From DASQEH01 sp038239485 (GTDB taxonomy: Bacteria; Actinomycetota; Actinomycetes; Propionibacteriales; Nocardioidaceae): a DNA stretch of 48,898 bases. The stretch spans positions 1 through 48,898 of the forward strand of contig JBBSET010000028.1 in assembly GCA_038239485.1 (NCBI GenBank), read 5' to 3'. This document shows, in pieces, positions 26,481 through 34,653 of this stretch; the stretch's first letter is position 1; the number at the start of each line of letters is the position of its first letter. Position numbers and translations under genes: made by a program. The notes under the pieces were generated by a model that had not been told where the DNA came from, searched no databases, and saw only the letters and a program-made list of their open reading frames with translations.

Positions 26481-26513
26481 GCAGAGGTCGCCGCACCACC
26501 GGGACATGCGTAG
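26175..26513 (+). pseudogene. VapC (PIN-domain) toxin, N-terminal part (copy 1)
   Basis: GTG 26175 overlaps the antitoxin stop. Residues 1-65 are VapC/FitB-like: VRYLLDTKVVSQLRRP with the first catalytic Asp, and ISVITVMEVEIGVRRLERRD with the conserved Glu. After about LPPTLLQR (26370) the sequence is no longer PIN-like, so the last two acidic residues are lost. The terminal bases match the region downstream of the second copy (about 28000-28110), showing a deletion between toxin middle and flank. It should be inactive as an RNase. Confidence 0.82.
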
Positions 26514-26662
26514 AGGAATCGGTCATGATGCATTCACGAATCTGACCCCGTATATGGATGCACTGGCATTTGGTGGGCCCACCGGCTGATGCGCAACCCG
26601 ACCGTCCGTCCGATCAGAGGAGGGGGTTGTCCTCCGGAGTGGAATCGGGAACGCTGGGTGGC

Positions 26663-27100
26663 ATGAGCGCGCTGAAGAAGACCCTGATGAGCAAGGGCAA
26701 TGCAACTCACGTGGCGCTGTACCGTCGCACGGGAGGTCGTCACTTCAACCGAATCAAGGGCCTGCCGGTAGGCCTGATCACCCTGCCTGGGAGGAAGACG
26801 CGAACCCTGCGCACCACTCCGATCGTCTACTTCGAGCGCGCTGGCAGTTGGCTGGTGGTGGGTAGCGCCGGCGGCGCCGAGGCCGACCCGCAGTGGTTCC
26901 AGAACTTGCGCATGACCGCCCGGGCGACGCTCGAGATTGGTGATCAAAGGCACGAGGTCTCCGTGCACACCATCGAGGGCGAGGAACGGGACGCGCTGTG
27001 GGCGTGGATAGTCGAAAAGGCGCCGTTCTTCGACGGCTACCGGAAGAAGTCAGGTCGCACGATCCCGATTGCGGCGCTCACCCCGACGACCCAAATGTGA
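26663..27100 (+). CDS. F420-type nitroreductase family (DUF385) protein
   Basis: 145 residues from ATG 26663: MSALKKTLMSKGNATHVALY, GLPVGLITLPGRKTRTLRTT, WLVVGSAGGAEADPQWFQNL and a C-terminal APFFDGYRKKSGRTIPI. These are the features of deazaflavin (F420)-dependent nitroreductase/Ddn-like split-barrel proteins: the GRKTG-type phosphate loop and the GG..DP.W.NL cofactor loop. It probably reduces or modifies an unknown substrate with F420H2. It sits intact between two dead vapBC copies. Confidence 0.92.
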   Translation: MSALKKTLMSKGNATHVALYRRTGGRHFNRIKGLPVGLITLPGRKTRTLRTTPIVYFERAGSWLVVGSAGGAEADPQWFQNLRMTARATLEIGDQRHEVSVHTIEGEERDALWAWIVEKAPFFDGYRKKSGRTIPIAALTPTTQM

Positions 27101-27184
27101 CACCGGCGGCAGTAGGTCGATCGGCGTCGTCATCCCCTTCAAGGCTCTTCATTACTTGAGGTGGGGACCTGATCTGGCCGAGTG

Positions 27185-27340
27185 ATGGCCAGCACCCCGG
27201 CGACTGTCTATGTCCGCGAGGATGAGGTACTCGCACCGCTGGACCGCTGGCTGGCCACGGTGTTCGACCCCCAACAGATCGACGAGACGGCAGCGGCGAT
27301 GGAAGCCGGTATCGACCCTGACGTCGTCGGGAAGTGTCGT
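27185..27340 (+). pseudogene. Serine recombinase, C-terminal remnant
   Basis: The stretch TVYVREDEVLAPLDRWLATV then FDPQQIDETAAAMEAG matches the segment after the zinc ribbon in large actinobacterial serine recombinases. The catalytic and DNA-binding domains are gone, and after about 27340 the translation loses resemblance. It lies between the two vapBC copies and is the only mobile-element trace seen in the window. Confidence 0.6.
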
Positions 27341-27457
27341 GACCCCCGAGGCACAGCCAGCGAAGGCATGTGCGCATGTGCGTGTCCGAGGGGGGACACC
27401 GCCGCTTGGCGCACGGGAGTTCAGCGCGGATCTTGCCTTACGGACTGCGGTAGTGAT

Positions 27458-27474
27458 GTAGGTACACTACCTAC
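27458..27474. promoter_or_regulatory. Perfect palindrome before dead antitoxin (copy 2)
   Basis: GTAGGTA-CAC-TACCTAC is a perfect 7-base inverted repeat 12 bases before antitoxin start GTG 27487. This is where a Phd-type antitoxin would bind to repress its operon. It is absent from copy 1, whose upstream half was deleted. Confidence 0.6.
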
Positions 27475-27486
27475 GGCCGATTGCAT

Positions 27487-27726
27487 GTGACGGAGCTCAG
27501 CGCACGCGAGTTCAACCGTGACATCAGTGCGGCCAAGCGGGCTGCTGATCTGTAGGCGGTCGTGATCACCGGTCACGGTCATCCCTCGCATGTGCTGCTG
27601 TCGTAAGCGAAGTACGAGCGCCTCACTGGCAGCGCGATCAACCTGGTGGAGTGGCTGGCGCTGGACGACGATGTCGACCTGGCGCACGAGCCGCTCGAGA
27701 TCGGTCTGCAGTACGGGACCTGTGAG
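27487..27726 (+). pseudogene. Phd/YefM-type antitoxin (copy 2), two in-frame stops
   Basis: GTG 27487 begins VTELSAREFNRDISAAKRAA, a classic Phd/YefM N-terminus, then TAG at 27553. The frame continues VVITGHGHPSHVLLS, a TAA at 27604, then KYERLTGSAINLVEWLALDD. Near 27712 a one-base loss relative to copy 1 changes the frame before the toxin. The gene cannot give a full antitoxin, although the toxin beside it is also damaged. Confidence 0.85.
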
Positions 27727-28110
27727 GTACTTGCTCGACACGAATGTTGTCAGTGAGCTGCGGCGACCACGCGCGGTCGATGCGGTGCGCGGTTGGATCC
27801 GGGCGCAGGATGTCCCCGATTCCGGCCCGGAGCGGGACACGCCGATCGCTGCGACCGCGATCATTCACGGTCTGACGGTGGCGACACGCAACGTCACGGA
27901 CTTCGCGACCACCGGGGTTCCGCTGCTTGACCGTGGGCGATGTGACTCCAAGAAGGACGAATCACTAATCCGGAGGTGATGCGGCACCGTCGCGCCCAAC
28001 GTCTCCAGCCTGACTCACACGGTCTTCGGCCGAACGTCCGTCTCGGACGGGCCAAGCGGTGGAAGCGCCTGCCCAGAGCACCCGCGTCCTATCGGCCCAG
28101 ATAGACGCGG
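27575..28110 (+). repeat. Duplicated vapBC block, copy 2
   Basis: This is the partner of 26029-26480, about 1.5 kb away in the same orientation. The F420 reductase gene and the recombinase remnant lie between them. Confidence 0.75.
27722..27979 (+). pseudogene. VapC (PIN-domain) toxin (copy 2), centre deleted
   Basis: 85 codons from GTG 27722 encode the PIN N-terminus (VRYLLDTNVVSELRRPRAVD, first Asp) joined directly to the PIN C-terminus (DTPIAATAIIHGLTVATRNV, TDF). About 60 central residues with the conserved Glu are missing. The frame is intact but the active site cannot be complete. Copy 1 lost the opposite part, so neither copy is functional. Confidence 0.83.
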
Positions 28111-28119
28111 CCCCGTACT

Positions 28120-28595
28120 AGGCCGCCGTCCCGCGCCGAAGGGTCCGTAGGGGTACGCGGCGGCGGCGGTGGCGTTGGTCAGCCGGTCCATGGCGTCGAC
28201 GTCGAGGTGCAGGTCGGCCGCGGTAAGGCTGGGGTGCAGCTGTGTGACGTGTCTGCGCCCACGATGGCGGCGACCACGCCGGGTCGGTTGATGACCCAGC
28301 TGAGCGCGACCTGCGCGGGTGTCGCGTCGACCTCTTTCGAGGCCTGGCGGATCGCGTCGACCGCTGACCAGGTCGCGTCGTCATGCTCGTAGTTCGATGA
28401 CGGGTAGTCGTACAGTGGGTCACCCTGTCCGGCGCGGGTGTCGGCCGAGCGGGGCTGGTCGGGATCGTACTTCCCGGTCAGGAAACCGCTGGCCAGCGGC
28501 GACCACGCCAGGATGCCGAGCCCGTTGTCGCGGGCGGCGGGGATCATCTCCAGCTCCGTCTGCCGGATCGCAAGGTTGTGCTGGGCTCGGAGGGT
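28120..28595 (-). pseudogene. Aldo/keto reductase, C-terminal third
   Basis: The translation resembles the last third of an AKR: NLAIRQTELEMIPAARDNGL, ILAWSPLASGFLTGKY, VDATPAQVALSWVINRPGVV and GAD. A frame change near 28260 then gives LTAADLHLDVDAMDRLTNAT to YPYGPFGAG. The catalytic N-terminal two thirds are absent; upstream sequence runs directly into a damaged cupin gene. It is distinct from the intact AKR at 21585. Confidence 0.82.
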
Positions 28596-28617
28596 CACCC
28601 GGAGCATACGGTCGCGA

Positions 28618-28990
28618 TCAGGCGCGCTGGGCGGGGTTGGCGGCCTGGTAGTGCTCGTCGGCGACGGGCTCGAGCCAGATGGTGCCGTCGCCGCCGTTGG
28701 CGCCTTCGAGGATGGAGAGGTGGCACATCATGTTGTCGGCGGTGCCGCATGCCAGTGCTCTTCGCCGGCCGGGGTCCACACGGTGTCGTCGAGGCGGATG
28801 GGATGACGGTGCCGTCGCGGTTGCCGACCAGGCCGATGCCATCGGTGCAGTACAGCGCTTGGCCGACCGCGTGGGAGTGCCAGTTGCTTCGGGCGCCGGG
28901 CGTTAGCCTGATCAGCCCCACACCGAGACGGACCGGTTCTCCACCGCGGACGACCTGGTTGACGTACACCTCACCGGTGAAGTTGGCCGC
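28618..28990 (-). pseudogene. Cupin-domain protein, frameshifted
   Basis: Three frames are needed to read the cupin: VYVNQVVRGGEPVRLGVGLI and TPGARSNWHSHAVGQALYCT (metal-binding His pair HSH), then DDTVWTPAGEEHWHA, then NMMCHLSILEGANGGDGTIW and LEPVADEHY. It resembles small manganese cupins such as (R)-mandelonitrile lyase-type enzymes. No intact start is present; a TGA interrupts the frame near 29010. It shares a strand with the AKR remnant and was probably in one operon with it. Confidence 0.82.
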
Positions 28991-29094
28991 CGGTGCCTTG
29001 GCGGTGGGGGTTGACGGGCTTCAGTTCCGTTTTCTGGGCTCCTTCAGGGCATGACGGCACGAGCCGCGTTCACGGCGGATGCCGGGGACCTGAG

Positions 29095-29165
29095 ACACCT
29101 GTAGCCGGAGCGGTTCGCGAGCTCAAGGAGGAGACCGGCCTGATCGCCGCAGAGTCGGTTCTGTC
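29095..29165 (+). pseudogene. NUDIX box fragment
   Basis: About 24 codons read PVAGAVRELKEETGLIAAES, matching the core of a NUDIX box (REx2EExGx). The preceding glycine region and the rest of the domain are not found in any frame. It is a short remnant only. Confidence 0.55.
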
Positions 29166-29167
29166 CC

Positions 29168-29197
29168 GCGGGGCCAGAAACTGCGGGGCCAGAAACT
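29168..29197. repeat. 15-bp tandem direct repeat
   Basis: GCGGGGCCAGAAACT is present twice without a gap, followed by GACAGGGCCC. It directly abuts the NUDIX fragment and may mark a rearrangement junction. Confidence 0.7.
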
Positions 29198-29252
29198 GAC
29201 AGGGCCCAAACATTTTGGTCGTGTGCGATCAGTCCATGGGCTGATATCTTCT

Positions 29253-29270
29253 GTCTCAGCGCAGCGAGAC
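29253..29270. promoter_or_regulatory. Inverted repeat before the MMPL transporter
   Basis: GTCTC-N8-GAGAC lies 48 to 65 bases before the MMPL start in an AT-richer stretch. TetR-type repressors often control MMPL genes and bind such sites, but no regulator gene is adjacent. Confidence 0.35.
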
Positions 29271-29317
29271 GATGATTTTATGACATCGCTCGGAGGTCGT
29301 AGCCGAAGGGTCTTCTC

Positions 29318-31588
29318 ATGCACGCGTTGCTCGACAAGTTGGGGCAGATGGCCGCGCGGCGCCCATGGGTGGTCATCGGCGTCTGGGTCGTCATCTTGGT
29401 TGCCGTCGTCGGGCTGCGGAACCAGTTCGGTGGCACCTACGCGAACAACTACACCGTGCCCGGAAGTGAGTCGTCGACGGGGTTGGATGTTCTCGACGCC
29501 AGCTTCCCGGCCAAGAGCGGCTACTCAGGCAGCATCGTCTTCCACGCCGACAAGGGAAGCGTCTCCGCCTACACGGCCGAGGTCTCGTCGTCCGTGGACG
29601 CGGTCGGCAAGCTCGACCACGTCGTGTCCGCCACCAACCCGCTCGACAACCCGCAGGCCGGTGGGGTCTCGAAGGATGGCACCACCATCAACGCCCCGGT
29701 GTCGTTCGACGTCGTTCCGGCATCGCTTGACCAGTCGTACCTGGACCAACTCGACGCTGCTGTTGCGCCGGCGCGCAAGGCGGGCCTTGAGGTTGAGTAT
29801 GGCGGCGGCGCCGGCCAGATCGCCCAGCAGGCCCACGACAGTACGTCGGAGGTCATTGGGCTCGTGCTGGCGCTCGCCCTGCTGCTGGTCATGTTCGGGT
29901 CGCTCGTCGCGGCAGTGCTGCCGTTGGTGGCCGCCGTGTTCAGCGTCGCCACCGGGCTGAGCCTGATCGGGCTGCTCGCCGCGGTGTTGACGTTTCCCAC
30001 AACGGCTCCCACTGTCGCGACCCTGCTCGGGCTCGGGGTTGCCATCGACTATGGGCTGTTCCTGGTCGCGCGGCACCGAGAGCAGCTCGATGACGGCATG
30101 ACGGTGGTCGAGTCCTCGGGTCGCTCCGCGTCCACGTCCGGCGCCGCAGTGGTCGTGGCCGGCGGGACCGTCGTCATCGCGATCCTGGGCCTGTACGTCT
30201 CCGGCGTCCCGTTCGTGGGGGCGCTCGGGCTGTCGTCGGCGCTTGTGGTCGCGGTCACGATCGCTGCGGCGCTTACCCTCGTCCCGGCCTTCTTGGGACT
30301 GGCGCAGCAGATGGTCAGGTCGCGCGAGGAACGCAGGACCGCCCGTCACGACGATCCCGCCTCCCTGGATCCCGCTGTGCTCGCGCAGGAGCGGGCGGCG
30401 CGGGAGGCAGCCCATGAGAACAGCGCCTTCGCCCGCTGGGGACGCCGCGTCAGCGACCAGCCGTGGCCGTGGGCGATCGCCACCGTCATCGTGTTGGCGG
30501 TCTTGTCGATTCCACTCCTGTCTATGCGGCTCGGCCAGCTCGACGCGGGCACCGACCCCACGACCGACAGCAGCCGGCGCGCGTACGACCTCATCGCGGA
30601 AGGGTTCGGTCCGGGCGCCAACGGCCCCCTCACCGTCGTTGTCAGCTTGCCCAAGCAGTCCAGCAGTGACAACCAGGCGCTGCTCTCGTCGCTGACGTCG
30701 CAATTGTCGAAGGTCGTCGATGTCCAAGGTGTCGCCGCGCCGACCGTGAACAGCAGCGGCACCGTCGCCACCATCAACCTGCTACCAAAGACCTCGCCGC
30801 AAGACGGCGCGACGCAGACGCTGGTCGACAACATCCGCACCGAGGTCCTAGACAAGCAGACCGAGACCACCTACCTCGTCGGAACCACCGCCGGCTATGT
30901 CGACTTCACCGAGCGCGTAAGCCAGCGGATGCCCTGGCTGATCGGCGCGGTGGTGCTGCTCGCACTGCTACTACTGACGGCCGCGTTCCGGTCACTGGCG
31001 ATCGGCCTCAAGGCCGCAGTGATGAACCTGCTGTCGGTGGGTGCCGCCTACGGAGTCATCGTGGCTGTCTTCCAGTGGGGCTGGGGATCTTCGCTGGTCG
31101 GTATCGAGGAGACGGTACCGATTCCGTCGTTCGTCCCGATGCTGATGTTCGCCATCGTGTTCGGCCTGTCGATGGACTATGAGGTGTTTCTGTTGTCGCG
31201 GGTGCACGAGGCATGGCTGGCGACCAACGACAGCCATCGCGCGGTGGCGATCGGCATCGGCGCGACGGCGCGCGTGATCACCACCGCAGCGGCGATCATG
31301 GTCGTCGTGTTCACCAGCTTCGTGCTGAGCGACGACCCCACCGTCAAGATGCTCGCGGTTGGGATGGCGGTCGCGGTGCTGATCGACGCCACGGTCGTAC
31401 GCATGATCCTGGTCCCCTCGGTGATGACTCTCCTGGGTCGCCGCGCCTGGTGGATCCCGGCGTGGCTTGACAGGATCACTCCCAACTTCGAGCTGGAAGG
31501 CCCCGCGCATCCGGTCGTTCTGTCGAGTGGCCCCACCAGGGTGGCCACCGACCCCGTTGACGTCGAGTCGGCCCAAGCCAGATCGTAG
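29318..31588 (+). CDS. MMPL-family transporter
   Basis: The 756-residue protein is an RND-type MMPL membrane transporter. An N-terminal helix (RRPWVVIGVWVVILVAVVGL) is followed by an extracytoplasmic domain with VPGSESSTGLDVL and a first block of about five helices including ATLLGLGVAIDYGLFLVARH. After a second N-terminal-like helix (WPWAIATVIVLAVLSIPLLS) a second block has IVFGLSMDYEVFLLSRVHEA. The AIDYG and SMDYE motifs are the expected proton-relay aspartates. It probably exports lipids or toxic compounds. The gene is intact, starting at ATG 29318. Confidence 0.95.
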   Translation: MHALLDKLGQMAARRPWVVIGVWVVILVAVVGLRNQFGGTYANNYTVPGSESSTGLDVLDASFPAKSGYSGSIVFHADKGSVSAYTAEVSSSVDAVGKLDHVVSATNPLDNPQAGGVSKDGTTINAPVSFDVVPASLDQSYLDQLDAAVAPARKAGLEVEYGGGAGQIAQQAHDSTSEVIGLVLALALLLVMFGSLVAAVLPLVAAVFSVATGLSLIGLLAAVLTFPTTAPTVATLLGLGVAIDYGLFLVARHREQLDDGMTVVESSGRSASTSGAAVVVAGGTVVIAILGLYVSGVPFVGALGLSSALVVAVTIAAALTLVPAFLGLAQQMVRSREERRTARHDDPASLDPAVLAQERAAREAAHENSAFARWGRRVSDQPWPWAIATVIVLAVLSIPLLSMRLGQLDAGTDPTTDSSRRAYDLIAEGFGPGANGPLTVVVSLPKQSSSDNQALLSSLTSQLSKVVDVQGVAAPTVNSSGTVATINLLPKTSPQDGATQTLVDNIRTEVLDKQTETTYLVGTTAGYVDFTERVSQRMPWLIGAVVLLALLLLTAAFRSLAIGLKAAVMNLLSVGAAYGVIVAVFQWGWGSSLVGIEETVPIPSFVPMLMFAIVFGLSMDYEVFLLSRVHEAWLATNDSHRAVAIGIGATARVITTAAAIMVVVFTSFVLSDDPTVKMLAVGMAVAVLIDATVVRMILVPSVMTLLGRRAWWIPAWLDRITPNFELEGPAHPVVLSSGPTRVATDPVDVESAQARS

Positions 31589-31889
31589 GTCGACCTCGAC
31601 GCGTGCTTGCGCTTGCCTGACCCAACGATGACAGCGCGCGGGTAACGGGTCGGGTCGGGTTGTCGCCCCGCCCTCTATCTGGTCGAAGCAGACGGGTGAG
31701 ACCTACCCGACCCGTAAGTGGGCGCTCTACATGGGAAGGTGCACGCCGCCCACGTCGGTTCGGCGCTACGGGTATCGGCGACCCGCGGGAGAGAGCGCAG
31801 AGAGCGGTGCTGTGCATGGCGGGCTGCGCTCTTGGTCAAGGGCGGGTTACCGGGTCGGCGTCGGGGGTCACTTGCGCGGCCGCAGGCGG
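31589..31889. other. Intergenic region after MMPL
   Basis: No gene is supported. ACGGGTCGGGT (31645-31655) and ACCCGACCCGT (31705-31715) are a perfect 11-bp inverted repeat 49 bases apart; this may be a transcription terminator or the edge of lost DNA. Confidence 0.5.
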
Positions 31890-32219
31890 CCCAGCGGTAA
31901 CGGTGACCCCGCGATCCTCGGCGGCAACAACACCGCGTCAAACACGACGTCGATCGACACGAACTCAGGTGACGGTCTTGCTGACAGTACACCAGCGACC
32001 CCGGGCAGGCTCGAGTTCCAGAACCGTAGCGGGATCGTGATAGTCGCTTCGGGACAGAAATTCGTCACCCTGACTGCCGACACCTGACTCTCGCGGGGGT
32101 CACAACCGCCAGCATGGTCACGGCGACGGTGCAGCAAACCGGTGGCCTCTTCGTCCAAGGCAGCAGTCCCGGCAGCAGGCTCCTTCAAGATCTACATCAA
32201 CAAGGCACCCGTCACGTGA
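31890..32219 (+). pseudogene. Decayed paralog of the secreted repeat protein at 37622
   Basis: The translation follows the intact protein encoded at 37622-38341: NGDPAILGGNNTASNTTSID, then RLEFQNRSGIVIVASGQKFV, SMVTATVQQTGGLFVQ and FKIYINKAPV. The signal peptide, the glycine-rich middle (about 90 residues) and a stable frame are missing; stops and two frame changes occur near 32085 and 32160. It lies on the opposite strand to its intact relative. Confidence 0.85.
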
Positions 32220-32387
32220 GTGACAACGGGGCTGGCTGCCACCTGTCCCCTAGCCGCCCAACCTCGACCCGACTGATATCGGGGTGGGGCATCAGTAAGC
32301 GGCCGGTCCCCGGTCGAGGATCGTCACACGGAGCGTGACCAATGCGCGATCGGCTTGCGGGTGGCTCTGGAACACTTCACATTTTCG

Positions 32388-32398
32388 TTATACGATAA
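32388..32398. promoter_or_regulatory. Small AT-rich palindrome at the antitoxin start
   Basis: TTAT-ACG-ATAA sits 5 to 15 bases before GTG 32403 in an AT-rich stretch, and TACGAT could be a -10 box. The short distance suggests a leaderless or nearly leaderless transcript and autorepression by the RHH protein. Confidence 0.45.
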
Positions 32399-32402
32399 AC
32401 AC

Positions 32403-32636
32403 GTGGTGACCGAGGAGCAGATTCAACACTGGGCAAACGAAGCGGAAGCCGGCTATGACGTCCGCAAGCTGAAGCGTCGCGGACGCGGTCGTCCGAGTCG
32501 TGGAGCCGAGCCGATGCAGGTCGTTGCAGTCCGACTCACCGCCGAAGAGCTGGACTCCCTTGATGCGGCCGCAGTCAAGAACAACATGAGCAGGTCCGAA
32601 GCCATTCGCGCTGCACTGTCCCATCTTGGGGCGTGA
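32403..32636 (+). CDS. Ribbon-helix-helix (CopG-like) antitoxin
   Basis: 77 residues from GTG 32403 (or GTG 32406). A helical N-terminus (VTEEQIQHWANEAEAGYDVR) and a basic linker (KLKRRGRGRPSRGAEP) precede the RHH domain: VVAVRLTAEELDSLDAAAVK then NNMSRSEAIRAALSHL. The RHH part should dimerise and bind DNA; the N-terminal part may contact the toxin. The next gene overlaps by four bases (GTGA). The codon use and intact frame indicate a living gene. Confidence 0.85.
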   Translation: MVTEEQIQHWANEAEAGYDVRKLKRRGRGRPSRGAEPMQVVAVRLTAEELDSLDAAAVKNNMSRSEAIRAALSHLGA

Positions 32637-32875
32637 AGGTTCACCCAGGCGCACTCAAGCACGGCGTGTCGGCCGAGGACGCCATTCAGGCGGCTGAGTG
32701 GTCGCTCTGGATCGAACCGCTCGACGATGACGGCCCGCCAGACCGAGAACCGCGACTCGGGTTCGACGCCAACGCGCGGCTGCTGGAATCCGTCGTACTC
32801 GTCTTCGCGCGTGCCGACGAGATGGTCATCCACGCCATGCCTGCTCGCAAGAAGTATCTGGACCTTCTGCCCTAG
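32633..32875 (+). CDS. Candidate toxin, BrnT-like
   Basis: The 80-residue protein starts at GTG 32633, coupled to the RHH gene. It reads KVHPGALKHGVSAEDAIQAA, LGFDANARLLESVVLVF and DEMVIHAMPARKKYLDLLP. The spacing of KHGVS, an aromatic-rich helix, LGFD, a hydrophobic strand and a C-terminal ARK helix recalls BrnT RNase toxins (KHGVSFEEA ... ISARxA). Here the antitoxin comes first, opposite to brnTA. Toxic activity and BrnT kinship are inference; the pair arrangement is seen. Confidence 0.7.
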   Translation: MKVHPGALKHGVSAEDAIQAAEWSLWIEPLDDDGPPDREPRLGFDANARLLESVVLVFARADEMVIHAMPARKKYLDLLP

Positions 32876-33008
32876 CCACCCGTGGGAGTTGGCCGCGACC
32901 GCCGGTCTACCGCAGTCACGTGCGTCTCGATAGCGGATCGGCTTGCGGCGTGGGCGATCACGGGGGCCGCGTGAATGCGTTGGAGCCGAGGTCAGGGCTG
33001 GCGGCACG

Positions 33009-33563
33009 TCAATCGGCAAACACCGCCCAGCAGATGTCGTTGCGCCGGACTTGATCGTCGAGCACGAGTTCTCGAACCTGCCCCGGAAGCTGTTGATGCT
33101 GCCACTCGCGCTCCATCCGGCCGGCTTCAGTGTTGCCTGGATCAGCATCCTGGGCGGCCTTGATGGCGTAGGCGGCAGCGCCGAGGTCGTGCTCGGGCAC
33201 ATGTCCTACACAGGCCGCCTGACCTGCAGCATAGGCCGCGAAACGTGCGGCTCCTCGAAGGCGTCGAGCCGCCGCCATGGCGTTGCCTCCTAGCGCCCGA
33301 CACTGCATCATCTGCTTGCGACCGTCGGCCCACGCCCGGGCCGCCTCGATCGCCTGACGCGGGCGATGGTCTACCGACACCTCCTCCTCGAAGAGATGCA
33401 GCACGTGCCCAGCACAAGCGGCTGCCCAGAGGGCCAGCAGCTGGTGATCAGCCTCGGTGAGCGTCCCGCCGCGACGGATCGTGACCAAGCGTTGATCACG
33501 GACGCCGGGCAAGATCACGCGATCAGCATGCCAGCCCCCAACACCGCCACATGCCGTCGCCAC
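33009..33563 (-). CDS. Putative immunity protein (Imm-5-like)
   Basis: Up to 184 residues; the conserved part begins VILPGVRDQRLVTIRRGGTL and is mostly helical: DHQLLALWAAACAGHVLHLF, RPRQAIEAARAWADGRKQMM, ARFAAYAAGQAACVGHVPEH, LGAAAYAIKAAQDAD and VRNDICWAVF-like end (RRNDICWAVF). This matches actinobacterial proteins annotated as putative immunity proteins. GTG 33518 may be the true start, because the first 15 residues are unconserved. No polymorphic toxin is adjacent, so it may be an orphan or have another role. Confidence 0.72.
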   Translation of the reverse strand: MATACGGVGGWHADRVILPGVRDQRLVTIRRGGTLTEADHQLLALWAAACAGHVLHLFEEEVSVDHRPRQAIEAARAWADGRKQMMQCRALGGNAMAAARRLRGAARFAAYAAGQAACVGHVPEHDLGAAAYAIKAAQDADPGNTEAGRMEREWQHQQLPGQVRELVLDDQVRRNDICWAVFAD

Positions 33564-33658
33564 GTCAACACACGTTCGGCCCGCGGTACGCTGCGACGCG
33601 CCGGTGAAAGAGGCGCGTCAGTTGGTCGAGCTGTTTGGGGGACCGTACGCTCGCGAGC

Positions 33659-34024
33659 ATGGTCGCTCGGATCGGCAACGTCGCCTTCGACTGCGTGGAC
33701 GTATTGTGCACCGCCCGCTTCTGGTCGGTCGTCCTGAGTCGGCCACTCGATGACGGGAGCAACGCCGACTTCGCCACAATCGGCGGAGCCGACGGCGAGC
33801 GGGCTGAACCCGCTTGGTATTTCAATAAAGTCGCCGACACCAAGCGCGCAAAGAACCGAGTCCACCTCGACTTGGTTGACTCTGACCCCTCAGCTATCGA
33901 CAAGTTGGTCACGCTGGGCGCGAAAGTCGTTGCCAATCACGCCTTGAGCGCCCATCGGTGGACGGTCATGCAAGATCCCGAGGGCAATGAGTTCTGCGTC
34001 GCGGACAAGAGTTACACCAGATAA
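33659..34024 (+). CDS. VOC/glyoxalase-like protein
   Basis: 121 residues from ATG 33659: MVARIGNVAFDCVDVLCTAR, FWSVVLSRPLDDG, the NRVHLDLVDSDPSAIDKLVT block and C-terminal MQDPEGNEFCVADK. It belongs to the same subgroup as the genes at 23102, 40167 and 43281. The NRVHLDL...DPEGNEFCV ending is diagnostic of that subgroup. Metal-binding positions are partly kept (His in VHLDL, Glu in NEFCV). Function is unknown. Confidence 0.9.
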   Translation: MVARIGNVAFDCVDVLCTARFWSVVLSRPLDDGSNADFATIGGADGERAEPAWYFNKVADTKRAKNRVHLDLVDSDPSAIDKLVTLGAKVVANHALSAHRWTVMQDPEGNEFCVADKSYTR

Positions 34025-34653
34025 GCCCCCCCCTACGCCGTCTGCGCAGCGCCACCGGCCCGACTCCACCAGCGGATCCCGCATTGGTCACGCTCCGCTT
34101 GACGATCCCTTGCGGAAATCCGCAAATCATCGCGGCGACCCTTAACGATAGGGTCGAGGTCGTCCGGTTGTCGTTCGGTATACGGGACGCCGGGCGCGTC
34201 GTGAGGACCCACGCTCATGCCGACATGCGCACGGTTTGTGGACTAGCGGGTGGCCACCTGCACGGCGCTAACGATGCTCGACAGGCTGGCCGCGTGGGCC
34301 AACTTCACGTCTGCGAGATCGCGCGGCCGGAACCATCGACGGTCGTCGTCACCGTTGTCACCAACTCGCCCTCGATCGCGCTGTCACTGAGGCGCTCGTC
34401 GTGGGGGAGGAAGGCGCTCTTGGCGGCGTTGATGGTGCTCGTCAGGTGTGGCGTTGACAGGTTCCCGTCCCAACGCAGCACGAGGCCGTCGCGCACATGA
34501 GCCGCGATGGGATCGGAGTCTGGGCGACCATGGCCGCAGGCTACCGATTCGGTGAACGCGTCGGCCTGTGGTCGCGCTCCGCCCGGGATGGTCGCGGGAC
34601 GCGCTCCGGACGGGATTGATATCCAGGTGACTGGCCCGGGTACGGTCGTCGTC
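34025..34653. other. Intergenic region before GNAT gene
   Basis: No gene is supported with confidence. A minus-strand frame ending at 34305 has a plausible tail (AAHVRDGLVLRWDGNLSTPH) but its upstream part is antisense to the GNAT start region and unconvincing. Confidence 0.4.
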
